A stretch of DNA of 64,000 bases from Candidatus Woesearchaeota archaeon (GCA_019323015.1 JAHWHY010000006.1:19751-83750), one strand, 5' to 3'. Positions 31,185 to 40,120 are shown, counted from the first letter of the stretch. Notes: generated by a model not told the origin, from the sequence alone. Program-made: numbers and translations.

Positions 31185-32024
31185 ATGAAAAAATTAACTG
31201 ATATTAAAGACTTGAAGCTTATGGCTAACACTGTCCGCCAGGATATTATCAGGATGTTGGTCAAGGCTGGTTCTGGTCACTCTGCAGGCCCGCTGGGCAT
31301 GGCTGATGTTTTCACAGCGTTATACTTTAATGTTCTTAAGCAGGATCCAAAAAAACCATTGGCTCCTAATAGAGACAGGTTGATTCTTTCTAATGGTCAT
31401 ATTGTTCCTGTTCGTTATGCTGCAATGGCAAGGGCAGGTTATTTTCCTGTCAGTGAATTGTCAACTTTAAGAAAATATGGGTCTAGATTGCAGGGCCATC
31501 CTAGCAGAAGATGGTTTCCTGCTATGGAAGCTGCTACAGGAAGCTTGGGCCAGGGTGTCTGTCTTGCAGTTGGCATGGCGTTAGCAGCAAAGCTTGACAA
31601 GAAAAAACATCATATTTACTGTGTGACTAGTGATGGCGAGCATGATGAGGGCAGCACTTGGGAAGCGATTAATGCTGCAAGCAAGTACAAATTAGATAAT
31701 TTGATTTTCATACTTGATAGGAATCATATCCAGATTTGTGGTTATACATACAATGTCTGGCCCTTGGAGCCGTTAAAGGCAAAATACAAGGCATTTAATT
31801 GGAATGTTATTTCAATCAATGGCAATGATTTTAAGCAGATTCTTAATGCAGTAAAGAAAGCAAAAAAATCCAAGAAACCAATTATAATAATTGCTAATGT
31901 TATTCCTGGTAAAGGTGTTTCATTTATGGAAAACAAGTATGAGTGGCATGGCAAGGCTCCTGATGAAAAGCAGGCAGAAAAAGCTTTGTCAGAATTAATT
32001 GAAGCGAGGGCTAAGATAAGATGA
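31185..32024 (+). CDS. Transketolase, N-terminal (TPP/PP) subunit
   Basis: 279 residues starting MKKLTDIKDLKLMANTVRQD. The segments KAGSGHSAGPLGMADVFTALYF, LSNGHIVPVRYAAMARAGYF, GHPSRRWFP.MEAATGSLGQG and the TPP-Mg motif TSDGEHDEGSTWEA (usually GDGE) define the transketolase N-terminal half. Archaea and some bacteria split transketolase into two genes, as here. The stop overlaps the start of the C-terminal subunit gene. Confidence 0.95.
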   Translation: MKKLTDIKDLKLMANTVRQDIIRMLVKAGSGHSAGPLGMADVFTALYFNVLKQDPKKPLAPNRDRLILSNGHIVPVRYAAMARAGYFPVSELSTLRKYGSRLQGHPSRRWFPAMEAATGSLGQGVCLAVGMALAAKLDKKKHHIYCVTSDGEHDEGSTWEAINAASKYKLDNLIFILDRNHIQICGYTYNVWPLEPLKAKYKAFNWNVISINGNDFKQILNAVKKAKKSKKPIIIIANVIPGKGVSFMENKYEWHGKAPDEKQAEKALSELIEARAKIR

Positions 32025-32914
32025 AGTCAACAAGAGATGGTTATGGTGAAGTGATTGTTGAGTTGGCTAAAAAGAACAAGAATATTGTAGCTCTTAGTGC
32101 AGATTTAACGCCTAGTGTAAGGTTAGATGCTTTTGCAAAGAAATTTCCTAAGAGATTTTTCCAGGCAGGTGTTGCAGAGGCTAATATGATTGGCATGGCT
32201 GTTGGTCTTGCTTTAGAAGGTAAGATTCCTTTTGTGTCTAGTTTTGCTGTTTTTGTTCCTAATCGCTGCTTGGATCACATTAGGCAGAGTGTTTGTTACA
32301 CTAATGCTAATGTAAAGATTGTCTCTACTCATGCTGGGATGATTACAGGTCCTGATGGTGCTACTCATCAGGCTCTGGAAGATATTGCTGTCATGCGTGC
32401 TCTTCCTGACATGACTGTTATTGTTCCTTGTGATTATGACCAGGCAAAAAAAGCAATAACTGCTGTTGCCAAGCATAAGGGTCCTGTTTATGTTAGGTTG
32501 ACTAGGCCTAAGACTCCTGACCTTCCTAAGCAGTCTTTCAAGATTGGCAAGGCTAATGTCTTGAGAAAAGGAAAGAATGTCACGATTATTGCCTGTGGTC
32601 CTGTTGTTTATGAATCTTTAGAAGCTGGAAAGAAAGTCAATGCTACTGTTATTAATTGCCACACAATAAAGCCTTTGGATAAAGCAACTATTCTGAAGTA
32701 TGCAAAGAAATCAAAAAAGATTGTCACTGTTGAAGACCATCAGATAAGGGGCGGCTTAGGCGGTGCAATAGCAGAATTATTAGGTGAAAACCATCCTGTT
32801 AAGTTGAAAAGAATTGGTGCAGATGGTTTTGGTGAGTCTGGTTCTGAAAAGGATTTAATGAAGAAGTTTGGATTGACTGTTTCTAATATTGTGAAATATT
32901 GCAGATTGAATTGA
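32021..32914 (+). CDS. Transketolase, C-terminal (Pyr) subunit
   Basis: 297 residues. LSADLTPSVRLDAFAKKFPKRFFQAGVAEANMIGMAVGLAL holds the catalytic Glu that activates TPP; FAVFVPNRCLDHIRQSVCYTNANVKIV.THAGMITGPDGATHQALEDIAVMRALPDMTVI is the pyrimidine domain signature. The C-terminal domain (VTVEDHQIRGGLGGAIAELL) completes the half-enzyme. With the N-terminal subunit it moves two-carbon units between sugar phosphates. Confidence 0.95.
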   Translation: MKSTRDGYGEVIVELAKKNKNIVALSADLTPSVRLDAFAKKFPKRFFQAGVAEANMIGMAVGLALEGKIPFVSSFAVFVPNRCLDHIRQSVCYTNANVKIVSTHAGMITGPDGATHQALEDIAVMRALPDMTVIVPCDYDQAKKAITAVAKHKGPVYVRLTRPKTPDLPKQSFKIGKANVLRKGKNVTIIACGPVVYESLEAGKKVNATVINCHTIKPLDKATILKYAKKSKKIVTVEDHQIRGGLGGAIAELLGENHPVKLKRIGADGFGESGSEKDLMKKFGLTVSNIVKYCRLN

Positions 32915-32951
32915 TATTGTCTGGAAATAATTAAAATTGTAAATAAGAAAT

Positions 32952-33704
32952 TTAGTTTTGTGCTGCTCTTGTTACATATCCGTATTGGCTCTGTGTGTAT
33001 GTGAATGGCCTTACATACTGTGCCGGTGCCTGTATCTCTCCTATCAGTACTATGTCATCACTTGGTCTTGGGTCATTGTCATTCTTTGGTTCTTTTGTTA
33101 TGATTACATAATCATACCCATCAAGGTATGTTGTTATCTTGTATGTCAGTGCTCCTACTCCGCCGAATATTGCCTTGAAAACTCCAAGGCTTGTCCTGTA
33201 TCCGGTGCTTGAGGAATATAGCCATGCTTCGTATACTGTGTTGTCATTGTATGAAGGCGCAATATCTTTTGTGCTGATTATTACTTCTCCTACTGCATTT
33301 GATCTTGATTGTGAACTGTAGATTCTTGCTGTTCCTCTTGGCGCGTATGGAGGGTATCCTCTTTCATATTCTTCCCAGCCTCCTGGTGGTGCCAGGTATA
33401 CTGTCTGGTCTATTCTGTATGGTATGCTTCTTTGCTGTGCTCTTACATCGAGGTTTGTTACTCTGTCAATTCCGCCTCTTAGTGGGTCTGTGTATATGGA
33501 GTATGTGTATGGGTAGTCTGATTTGTAGTATGGGTCATATCCTTGCAAAGAGTGCCCGTATATTTGTTCTTTAGAGCCGTCTGTTTGGCTTTTCAGTACA
33601 TCGCCGTAATCAACTATCTGCGTGTAAGGGTTATATGCTTCTACTATTGCTATGGCTGATAAGAACGCCATTACTGCAATTCCGAACATGATTATTTTTT
33701 TCAT
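32952..33704 (-). CDS. Secreted protein, paralogue 2 of a tandem pair
   Basis: 250 residues with a signal peptide (MKKIIMFGIAVMAFLSAIAIVEA) and a Tyr/Pro/Ser-rich extracellular domain. The C-terminal half (YEAWLYSSSTGYRTSLGVFKAIFGGVGALTYKI... DYVIITKEPKND... IVLIGEI) aligns with the neighbouring secreted protein and has the pattern of a small immunoglobulin-like or anti-sigma-K-like beta domain. It has no lipobox and is probably exported by Sec. Its ATG overlaps the stop of the upstream paralogue by 4 bp. Confidence 0.72.
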   Translation of the reverse strand: MKKIIMFGIAVMAFLSAIAIVEAYNPYTQIVDYGDVLKSQTDGSKEQIYGHSLQGYDPYYKSDYPYTYSIYTDPLRGGIDRVTNLDVRAQQRSIPYRIDQTVYLAPPGGWEEYERGYPPYAPRGTARIYSSQSRSNAVGEVIISTKDIAPSYNDNTVYEAWLYSSSTGYRTSLGVFKAIFGGVGALTYKITTYLDGYDYVIITKEPKNDNDPRPSDDIVLIGEIQAPAQYVRPFTYTQSQYGYVTRAAQN

Positions 33705-34498
33705 CTTATCAAGTCAAAGTACCTGTCGTAATATGATTGTGCACTTACAGGAGCCTCTGTTTTTCTTATTAATGGAATCTCTCCTAATAATACCACATCT
33801 CCTTGTGGTCCTTTTTGTCTCTCTGGAAAGTTCTCTTTTGTAACCATCACAAATTCATATGGGTATAAGTCATTTGCTATTTCAAATTGCAGCGTGTTTA
33901 GCTGGCCTATTCCTGGGGGTATTATTCTTCCTATTGAAAGTGCAAATCCTGTGTCTTCATCTACAAGATATGCTTCATATATTTCATATGGCTCTAGTTC
34001 TGGAAGGTATCCTACTCTTAGGTATATTGTTGATCTTGGCATGTATGAGTGCTGTGTTTTTTGGCTGTCCCTGTTTGTCACGATTCTTACTGCTCCTGAT
34101 GGCTGTCTTGGTAATAGCACGCTTCCCTGGTCATATGATGGTGCCTCTATAGGTATCAGGTCTACGAATTCATCTAGTATCGGGTATCCCCTTACTCTTG
34201 GGTCATAGTTTCTTGTTGCCTGAGGATTCCTGCCTTGTATTATCCATTCATTGTATGGCAGGTTTGAGTCTATTGATGTTGAGCCCTTGAATCCCCCTAT
34301 TGTCTGTCTGGAGTTTGTTGCGTATTTTATTCCTGTCCAGCCGACTGGCCTGACAAACTGGTCTCCGAAGTATATGTCTCTTTTCTTTTCAGCAGAGAAA
34401 GTGTCTTTTTTGAAAGGCAGTGTCCATTGCTCTGCTGCAACAGACAAAGCTAGTATTGAGACAAATATGAGAATCACTAGTAATTTTGCTGTTCGCAT
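33701..34498 (-). CDS. Secreted protein, paralogue 1 of a tandem pair
   Basis: 265 residues. The signal peptide is MRTAKLLVILIFVSILALSVAAE. The C-terminal domain (YEAYLVDEDTGFALSIGRIIPPGIGQLNTLQFEI... YEFVMVTKENFPE... VVLLGEI) repeats the pattern of the next gene, while the N-terminal halves differ more. It is the first gene of a two-gene operon. A binding or structural surface role is an inference only. Confidence 0.72.
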   Translation of the reverse strand: MRTAKLLVILIFVSILALSVAAEQWTLPFKKDTFSAEKKRDIYFGDQFVRPVGWTGIKYATNSRQTIGGFKGSTSIDSNLPYNEWIIQGRNPQATRNYDPRVRGYPILDEFVDLIPIEAPSYDQGSVLLPRQPSGAVRIVTNRDSQKTQHSYMPRSTIYLRVGYLPELEPYEIYEAYLVDEDTGFALSIGRIIPPGIGQLNTLQFEIANDLYPYEFVMVTKENFPERQKGPQGDVVLLGEIPLIRKTEAPVSAQSYYDRYFDLIR

Positions 34499-34680
34499 TA
34501 GTTAACCTCTTTTCTTTCTTTATTATTATATAATTCCTTTATAAACTTTATGTTTTTTTTCAGTAGTAGAAAACTTTAAAATATGCCTTTAAATAGGGGC
34601 CTTCTTGTGCCTTTGCCGTATACTTGTGTTGCTTTTGTAATTACACAGCTTTTTATACTTTGATTTCTTAGTTTTTATAT
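34499..34680. other. 182-bp divergent promoter region
   Basis: This AT-rich spacer lies between the secreted-protein operon (minus) and the propeller glycosidase-like gene (plus). A TATA-like CTTTTTATACTT lies about 25-30 bp before the plus-strand ATG at 34681, so that gene is probably leaderless. For the minus gene TTTATAAAG-type sequence lies near 34538-34546. No structured RNA or further ORF is seen. Confidence 0.5.
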
Positions 34681-35529
34681 ATGAATATTGCAGATATTGT
34701 TTCAGATAAAAATTGGGGCTTGTTTTCTGAACCTGTGGTTTTTCCCAGTCTTGAGTCTGAAGGTGATAACATTTATGCCCCTTGTGTATTGCTCGAGGGC
34801 AGCAGGTTTAAGATGTGGTATGGGGGGCAGGGAAAGGATGGCCATGACAGGATTCATTATGCAGCGTCAAGCAATGGTGTTGATTGGGTGAAGAAGGGTG
34901 TTGTATTGGACAATAAAGATTCTTTGCATGTCAATGATCCTTCTGTTGTTTTGGTAGACAACACGTATTACATGTATTATAGCAGGGCGCATAAGAAAGA
35001 TACAGAATGCAGGATATGTCTGGCAACTTCTGTTGATGGCATTGATTGGCAAAAAAGAGGAGAAGTGCTTGGCGTCAGTGATAGATCCTGGGATTCGCTT
35101 GAGGTTGCAAGACCTAGTGTTATTTATGAAGACAAAGTATTTAAGCTGTGGTATGACGGTTCTGATGGAAAAGACAGGCATGCGGGTTATGCAGTGTCTG
35201 AGGATGGGTTAAATTTCAAGAAGCACAATGATTATGTTTTGGATTCTGTCGGCGCAGTCAATGTGAATCGTGTAGGTGATAAGTATCTCATGCTTTTTGA
35301 GAGCAGAGAAGGAACATGGTGTGCTGTGGGAGATGATGAGCGCAAGTTTAACAGCAAGCATTTGTTGATTGGCAGGTCTGGTTCAGTGCATGATGTTTTT
35401 GGCCATGTAACGCCTTTTCTTTTGCAGGGTGCAGACAGGATTGCTATATTTTTAGGAATGGCAGCATCAAAACAATGGTGCAATAACAGAATTGGGCTTG
35501 CAGCATTCACAGTTCAAACTCATCAATAA
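34681..35529 (+). CDS. GH43/GH130-like five-bladed beta-propeller protein
   Basis: 282 residues with repeated blades typical of glycoside hydrolase family 43/130-like proteins: FKMWYGGQGKDGHDRIHYAASSNGVDWVKKG, HVNDPSVVLVDNTYYMYYSRAHKKDTECRICLATSVDGIDWQKRG and FKLWYDGSDGKDRHAGYAVSEDGLNFKKH. Each blade has the W-Y-x-G...S-x-D-G-x-x-W pattern. No signal peptide is present, so it acts in the cytoplasm, perhaps on a glycan precursor or phosphorylated sugar. It is convergent with the regulator gene (23-bp overlap). Confidence 0.83.
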   Translation: MNIADIVSDKNWGLFSEPVVFPSLESEGDNIYAPCVLLEGSRFKMWYGGQGKDGHDRIHYAASSNGVDWVKKGVVLDNKDSLHVNDPSVVLVDNTYYMYYSRAHKKDTECRICLATSVDGIDWQKRGEVLGVSDRSWDSLEVARPSVIYEDKVFKLWYDGSDGKDRHAGYAVSEDGLNFKKHNDYVLDSVGAVNVNRVGDKYLMLFESREGTWCAVGDDERKFNSKHLLIGRSGSVHDVFGHVTPFLLQGADRIAIFLGMAASKQWCNNRIGLAAFTVQTHQ

Positions 35530-35779
35530 AACCAAGAATTAATTTATACTTTTCCAGGAATTTGAATCCCCTGTCTGTGAGTGTTATGAATTTCTTTCCT
35601 TTCTTGTCCTTTATTTCTTTTACTAATCCTTTTGACAATAATTCTTTGTAATATTCTGTGAAGCTTTGCGAGGACAGGTTAGAGTATCTAAGCAAGGGTG
35701 TTGGTTTTACTGAATTGTGATTATCACTTATAATTTTTAGTATATCGTGAATCACCTCTATCCTGTCTCGTTTTCTCAT
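35507..35779 (-). CDS. Winged-helix transcriptional regulator (small, archaeal)
   Basis: 90 residues with a winged helix-turn-helix: DILKIISDNHNSVKPTPLLRYSNLSSQSFTEYYKELLSKGLVKEIKDKKGKKFITLTDRGFKFLEKY. The recognition helix is around residues 33-47 and the wing around 55-68, followed by a C-terminal dimerisation helix. It matches the common archaeal 'HTH_45'-type regulator. It lies 12 bp downstream of a membrane-protein gene on the same strand, and a 34-bp palindrome stands in the promoter region of that pair. Confidence 0.85.
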   Translation of the reverse strand: MRKRDRIEVIHDILKIISDNHNSVKPTPLLRYSNLSSQSFTEYYKELLSKGLVKEIKDKKGKKFITLTDRGFKFLEKYKLILGFIDEFEL

Positions 35780-35791
35780 TGGCCTTCAAGT

Positions 35792-36451
35792 TTATTTTGT
35801 CCACTTGGACACTTTATAGTAGATTATGCCGAATAATGCAATTGATATCACTTCAAGAGCTATTCTTATCTCAAATCCAAGAACTCTTCCAGGAACCACC
35901 AGTATGAGGCTGATGATCCAGAACGCGAACATGAGGAAGTAAAGCAGGGCTGTTCTTGAGAATTTTGCTTTCTTGCTGCGTAAGACCAGGCTTAATACTA
36001 TTGCAACGACAAGAAGAACTGCTTGTGTTATCAGGAATATTGGGGGTGATAGTGCTGCTGCAACTGCTATCAGGACTGCGAGTATGTTTGCTGCAATGAA
36101 AAAATCCCTGCTTGAGAATCTTTTCCAGATTGTTGAGTAAATCAGGAAAAGAAGGGCCATTGTGCTGAAGTATGCTGTAAACAGTATCATTATAGGCATC
36201 ATTGCCCCTCTTGGTATGTATATGGTGCCAATCCATCTGTCAGTCATTCTTATCAGGCTGAAGATGAATCTAAAGACATACGCTAGCCCAAAAAACAGAA
36301 AAGTGTTCCTGAAATAGGATATTCCTTTATGTTTTGTCAAATCATAGATTTCTTTTGTCTTGAAGTATATCAAGAAGCAAAGAAACAACACAATCAAGGT
36401 ATATATCAGTTCTGTCGCGAACCATATTGGATTATGGAACATTGGAGGCAT
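35792..36451 (-). CDS. Seven-span membrane protein, possible sensor
   Basis: 219 residues, nearly all hydrophobic, with about seven predicted membrane helices (LIYTLIVLFLCFLIYF, YFRNTFLFFGLAYVFRFIFSL, MPIMILFTAYFSTMALLFLIYS, FIAANILAVLIAVAAAL, and three more). It has a cytoplasmic Lys/Arg-rich loop and no extramembrane domain. Its pairing with a winged-helix regulator in the same operon suggests a membrane component of a regulatory or transport module. The start has GGTGAT a few bases upstream. Confidence 0.7.
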   Translation of the reverse strand: MPPMFHNPIWFATELIYTLIVLFLCFLIYFKTKEIYDLTKHKGISYFRNTFLFFGLAYVFRFIFSLIRMTDRWIGTIYIPRGAMMPIMILFTAYFSTMALLFLIYSTIWKRFSSRDFFIAANILAVLIAVAAALSPPIFLITQAVLLVVAIVLSLVLRSKKAKFSRTALLYFLMFAFWIISLILVVPGRVLGFEIRIALEVISIALFGIIYYKVSKWTK

Positions 36452-36496
36452 GTTATCACCTATTCATTGCAGGTATTTAAAGCTTTATAAAAACTG

Positions 36497-36530
36497 TGGA
36501 CGTTAAGTGCACCTGTTCACTTTACGTCCA
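36497..36530. promoter_or_regulatory. 34-bp operator-like inverted repeat
   Basis: The arms TGGACGTTAAGTG (36497-36509) and CACTTTACGTCCA (36518-36530) are complementary at 12 of 13 positions with an 8-bp spacer. It lies directly upstream of the TATA box (TTTATAAA about 36536-36543) of the ABC exporter operon and between it and the TATA element (TTTATAAAG about 36482-36490, minus strand) of the membrane protein/regulator operon. The position fits an operator for a dimeric regulator, with the winged-helix protein at 35507-35779 as the obvious candidate. Confidence 0.7.
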
Positions 36531-36563
36531 TCTTATTTATAAAGGGGAGGGGCTAAAACAGGT

Positions 36564-37289
36564 ATGATGAAGGCACAGAAGCTTATTCAGTTAGATAACG
36601 TATGGAAGGTTTACAAGATGGGGCAGGTTAAGGTCCCTGCTTTGAGGGGTGTTAATATTGACATCAATAAAGGTGATTTTGTTGCCATCATTGGAGCCTC
36701 TGGCTCTGGAAAGTCTACCATAATGAATTTGATTGGCTGCCTGGACATGCCTACCAAGGGAAGAGTGTTGCTGAAATCGCAGGACGTCTCAAGCCTTGAC
36801 GAATCTGACTTGGCTTCCAAGAGGGGGAACACGATTGGTTTTGTTTTTCAGCAGTATAACTTGATTCCTTCTATGACTGCTTTTGATAATGTTCTTTTGC
36901 CTATGGATTTTCAGGAGATTAATGGCAGTGCTGCTAATGAAAGGGCAAAGAAACTGCTTTCTATTGTTGGCTTGAGTGACAAGATGTTTAACAAGCCCAC
37001 TCAGTTGTCTGGTGGTGAGCAGCAGAGGGTCTCTATTGCGAGGAGTCTTGCGTGTGATCCTGAGATCATTCTTGCTGACGAGCCTACTGGTGCCTTGGAC
37101 AGCGTCACAGGCAAGGAAATTTTGAATATGCTTTATGAATTATGGAGGCAGGACGGCAAGACAATCATCATAGTCACGCATGATTTGAGTCTTGCGAAAT
37201 ATGCGCGCACGATTATCGAGCTTAAGGATGGTCAGGTTCTTAAGGCGTATCAAAATAAAAACATGATTGTGAGGAGGAGAAAAAAATGA
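36564..37289 (+). CDS. MacB/LolD-type ABC transporter ATPase
   Basis: 241 residues. Walker A GASGSGKST (about residue 47), Q-loop FVFQQYNLIPSMTAFDNV, signature LSGGEQQRVSIARSLA, Walker B IILADEPTGALDS and the H-loop VTHD are intact. The sequence belongs to the MacB/LolD branch, which pairs with FtsX-like permeases and acts in export or mechanotransmission. It is the first gene of a three-gene operon preceded by a palindromic operator. Confidence 0.95.
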   Translation: MMKAQKLIQLDNVWKVYKMGQVKVPALRGVNIDINKGDFVAIIGASGSGKSTIMNLIGCLDMPTKGRVLLKSQDVSSLDESDLASKRGNTIGFVFQQYNLIPSMTAFDNVLLPMDFQEINGSAANERAKKLLSIVGLSDKMFNKPTQLSGGEQQRVSIARSLACDPEIILADEPTGALDSVTGKEILNMLYELWRQDGKTIIIVTHDLSLAKYARTIIELKDGQVLKAYQNKNMIVRRRKK

Positions 37290-38665
37290 AGTCAAGAATA
37301 ATGTTAAGTTTGTTGATTATTATTGCAGTGAGTATGTTTGCATCTGCAGTCTCTGCTGCTGACGTGCTTACAGTGAGCCTGGTTAATCAGGATCCTGACC
37401 CTGCAATTGCAGGTGATATTTTGGAGGTGCGGATTGGTGTGGAGAACACAGAAGGCATTGTCTCTGAAAATGCAGTGCTTGAACTTGAGGACCAGTATCC
37501 ATTCAGCATGGTTCCTGGCGAGAGTGCTGTAAAGAAGATAGGCACTCTGGGCTCTTATCAGACAGGTGATAATTATAAGATTATTAAGTTCAGGATTAAT
37601 GTTGACAGGGATGCTCCTGCAGGAACATATGATTTGGTTTTCTGGCAGTATCAGGAGGGCCAGAAAGAGGCTGCAGGAATCAGGAAGACTGTGAGTGTTG
37701 ATGTGAAAGGAAAAGAGGGTGCTGAGGTAATTTATATTGACAAGACTGATTTGGTTCCTGGAATCCAGACTGACATGAAGTTTGTGATAACTAATCTTGG
37801 TTCTGCTCCTTTGAAGGATCTTTCTTTTTCCTGGGAAAATGCAGACAGCATAATCCTTCCTGTTGGTTCTGACAATACAAAATATATCAAGTACATTGAT
37901 GTTGAGGAGTCTGCAGAGCTTGACTACAAGGTTGTTGCTGACTCTAATGCAGAGCCTGGCTTGTACAAGCTCGACCTTGCTTTGAAATATGAGGATCCTT
38001 TGACAGGAGAAGATGAAGAGATAAGCACTATTGCTGGTGTTTATGTCGGCGGAGAGACTGATTTTGATGTTGCTTTTTCAGAGAGCTCTTCTGGAGAGAC
38101 CTCTTTCAGCATCGCTAACATAGGAAGCAATCCTGCTTTTTCAGTTTCAGTGATAATTCCTGCGCAGGATGGCTGGAGAGTCTCTGGTTCTAACTCTGTT
38201 ATTATTGGAAACTTGAATAAGGGTGATTACACTGTTGCTAGTTTTGCTTTGCAGCAGGGTGGTGGTGCTGGAATGATGCCGCCTTCAGTTGATTTCACCC
38301 AGATGAGTGATGAGGAAAGGCAGCAGCTTAGGGAGCAGCGCACTTCGCAGTCAAAGCAGACTGTTATTGTTGAGATTGCTTATACAGATACAAAAGGAAG
38401 CAGGAAAATTATTGAAAAAGAGGTTGCAATTAATCCTTCTGCAATGATGTCTTCAACAGTTTCTGCAGATGGTACCACAACAACAATCAGGAACGGTTTC
38501 AGGGGCAGAATGACACAGCAGACCAGTTTCTGGTCGCAGTACAAGTGGTACATCATTGGAATTGCAGCAGTAGTGGTGCTGTTATTCCTGTATAAAAAGT
38601 ATAAGAGAAAAAAATTAGAGAATCCTAAGTTCAAGCTGGGCAGTTTGTTCAAGAGAAAGAAATGA
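37286..38665 (+). CDS. Membrane-anchored extracytoplasmic CARDB-type protein
   Basis: 459 residues. A signal peptide (LSLLIIIAVSMFASAVSA) is followed by tandem immunoglobulin-like CARDB/COG1361 domains (LVNQDPDPAIAGDILEVRIGVENTEG... DRDAPAGTYDLVFW... VPGIQTDMKFVITNLGSAPLKDLSF... FSIANIGSNPAFSVSV), a Gly/Met-rich linker and one C-terminal membrane span with a basic tail. It overlaps both ABC genes by 4 bp, so it is likely the adaptor or substrate-handling subunit of the exporter, in place of the bacterial MacA. Confidence 0.85.
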   Translation: MKSRIMLSLLIIIAVSMFASAVSAADVLTVSLVNQDPDPAIAGDILEVRIGVENTEGIVSENAVLELEDQYPFSMVPGESAVKKIGTLGSYQTGDNYKIIKFRINVDRDAPAGTYDLVFWQYQEGQKEAAGIRKTVSVDVKGKEGAEVIYIDKTDLVPGIQTDMKFVITNLGSAPLKDLSFSWENADSIILPVGSDNTKYIKYIDVEESAELDYKVVADSNAEPGLYKLDLALKYEDPLTGEDEEISTIAGVYVGGETDFDVAFSESSSGETSFSIANIGSNPAFSVSVIIPAQDGWRVSGSNSVIIGNLNKGDYTVASFALQQGGGAGMMPPSVDFTQMSDEERQQLREQRTSQSKQTVIVEIAYTDTKGSRKIIEKEVAINPSAMMSSTVSADGTTTTIRNGFRGRMTQQTSFWSQYKWYIIGIAAVVVLLFLYKKYKRKKLENPKFKLGSLFKRKK

Positions 38666-39921
38666 AACTGACTAAATGTCTGCGGCATGCATTCAATCTT
38701 GTAGTGAACAGTCGGCTCAGGAGCTGGCTCACCATAATAGGTATTGTTATAGGTGTGGCTGCAGTCATTGCTATTATCTCGTTAGGAACCGGCATGCAGC
38801 AGGAGATGAATGCGCGGATGAGCGGTTTGGGAGGAGATATCCTGACGCTTTCTGCAGGATTTTCTAGGGGCTTTAGTATGTTTGGCGGCCGCGGTCCTGG
38901 CGGTCCTGCGGGTTCTTCTGGAGGCGGTTCTGGCGGCGCGCAGACGATTGGAGAGGAGATTGAGCTTGACAGGGCAGATTTGCAGGCACTAAAAGGAATC
39001 CCTGACCTTGCATTAATCGATACCAGGATAAGGGGCAGTGTTGATGTTTCTTATCTTGGAAAGTCTGGTTCTGTTTCCTTGACAGGTGTTGACCAGAAAG
39101 TCTGGTCTAAGATCACGACAGAGGAGATTCGGGACGGCAGGCTTCTTGACTCTGCTGACCAGAATGTTATTGTTATTGGTGCAAGGCTTGCTGATTCTTA
39201 TTTTGACCAGCCTCTTGGCTTGAACAAGATGCTTACTATTGAGGATAGTGCTTTTCGTGTTGTTGGTATTCTTGATGATTCAAGCAACAGCATCTATATG
39301 CCTATACAGATGGCTTACCAGGTTCTTGATGACAAGGAGAATGATGTTTATGATACTATTATCATCAAGATAAAAAATGAGGAAGAGCTGGATGCTGTGA
39401 TTGAGAAGATTGAGAAAAAGTTGATGATGGCTAGGCATGTTTCTGAGAAAGACAAGGATTTTTCTATATCCTCAAGCAAGAAGATGATGGAAACAAGGAC
39501 AGAGATGATGTCTTCCATGAATGTTTTCTTGATTGCGATTGCTGCTGTTTCTTTGATTGTTGGTGCTATTGGCATTGCTAATACCATGTTTACCTCTGTT
39601 CTTGAGAAGACAAAGGAGATTGGTGTGATGAAGGCTATTGGCGCCAAGAACAGGGATATAATGAAGATTTTCCTTATGAATGCTGCAATAATAGGTCTTA
39701 TTGGAGGCATTCTGGGCATTATTGCAGGGATTATTCTGTCTGGTGCCCTGCCTACCTTGATGGGTGGAGAAGTGGGGATGTTCAGGAGCGGTACTGTTGT
39801 TTCCCTGAATTCTGTCCTGCTGGCACTGGGGGTATCTCTTGGTGTTGGTTTGATTGCAGGAGCTGTTCCTGCTTACAAGGCCTCCAAGCTGAAGCCTGTA
39901 GATGCATTAAGGTACGAATAA
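38662..39921 (+). CDS. MacB/FtsX-type ABC permease
   Basis: 419 residues. An N-terminal membrane helix (SRLRSWLTIIGIVIGVAAVIAIISLGTGM, family signature) is followed by a Gly-rich insert (about residues 76-92: GGRGPGGPAGSSGGGSGG), a MacB periplasmic core-like domain (residues 95-270) and three C-terminal helices with the FtsX motif (EKTKEIGVMKAIGAKNRDIMKIFLMNAAIIGLIGGILGI and the ending PAYKASKLKPVDALRYE). The poly-Gly stretch is unusual. Confidence 0.94.
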   Translation: MKLTKCLRHAFNLVVNSRLRSWLTIIGIVIGVAAVIAIISLGTGMQQEMNARMSGLGGDILTLSAGFSRGFSMFGGRGPGGPAGSSGGGSGGAQTIGEEIELDRADLQALKGIPDLALIDTRIRGSVDVSYLGKSGSVSLTGVDQKVWSKITTEEIRDGRLLDSADQNVIVIGARLADSYFDQPLGLNKMLTIEDSAFRVVGILDDSSNSIYMPIQMAYQVLDDKENDVYDTIIIKIKNEEELDAVIEKIEKKLMMARHVSEKDKDFSISSSKKMMETRTEMMSSMNVFLIAIAAVSLIVGAIGIANTMFTSVLEKTKEIGVMKAIGAKNRDIMKIFLMNAAIIGLIGGILGIIAGIILSGALPTLMGGEVGMFRSGTVVSLNSVLLALGVSLGVGLIAGAVPAYKASKLKPVDALRYE

Positions 39922-40061
39922 TTATTCTCGGTAAAATCAGCGATTAGAAAAGTTTATATACTTATTTCACCTTGTTATTCTTAGTCGATTTCTCCACTGG
40001 ATATTCAAGCTAGTGTTCTTTCCTATTTATTATAAGAAAACCAATAAGAGGTGAAAGGTAA

Positions 40062-40103
40062 ATGGCTAAGAAGAAAAAAGCTGCAACTAAAAAGAAAAAA
40101 TAA
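40062..40103 (+). CDS. 13-residue Lys-rich mini-protein
   Basis: The ORF reads MAKKKKAATKKKK and has a clear ribosome binding site (AGAGGTGAAAGG) 3-14 nt upstream. A TATA box (GTTTATATAC about 39952-39961) stands about 100 bp before it. It is followed 17 bp later by a second mini-ORF of opposite charge. It could be a real peptide or a leader ORF; no homologue can be named. Confidence 0.45.
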   Translation: MAKKKKAATKKKK

Positions 40104-40120
40104 AGTGGAGGTAAGCTCAA

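Noticed and set aside
36497..36530. Terminator hairpin for the upstream gene
   Set aside because: It lies between two divergent promoters, upstream of both TATA boxes, and so is unlikely to be transcribed into a 3' end.
38936..38939. Sequence error in the Gly-rich insert of the ABC permease
   Set aside because: The frame stays open on both sides and the insert uses mixed Gly codons, so it looks like a genuine linker.
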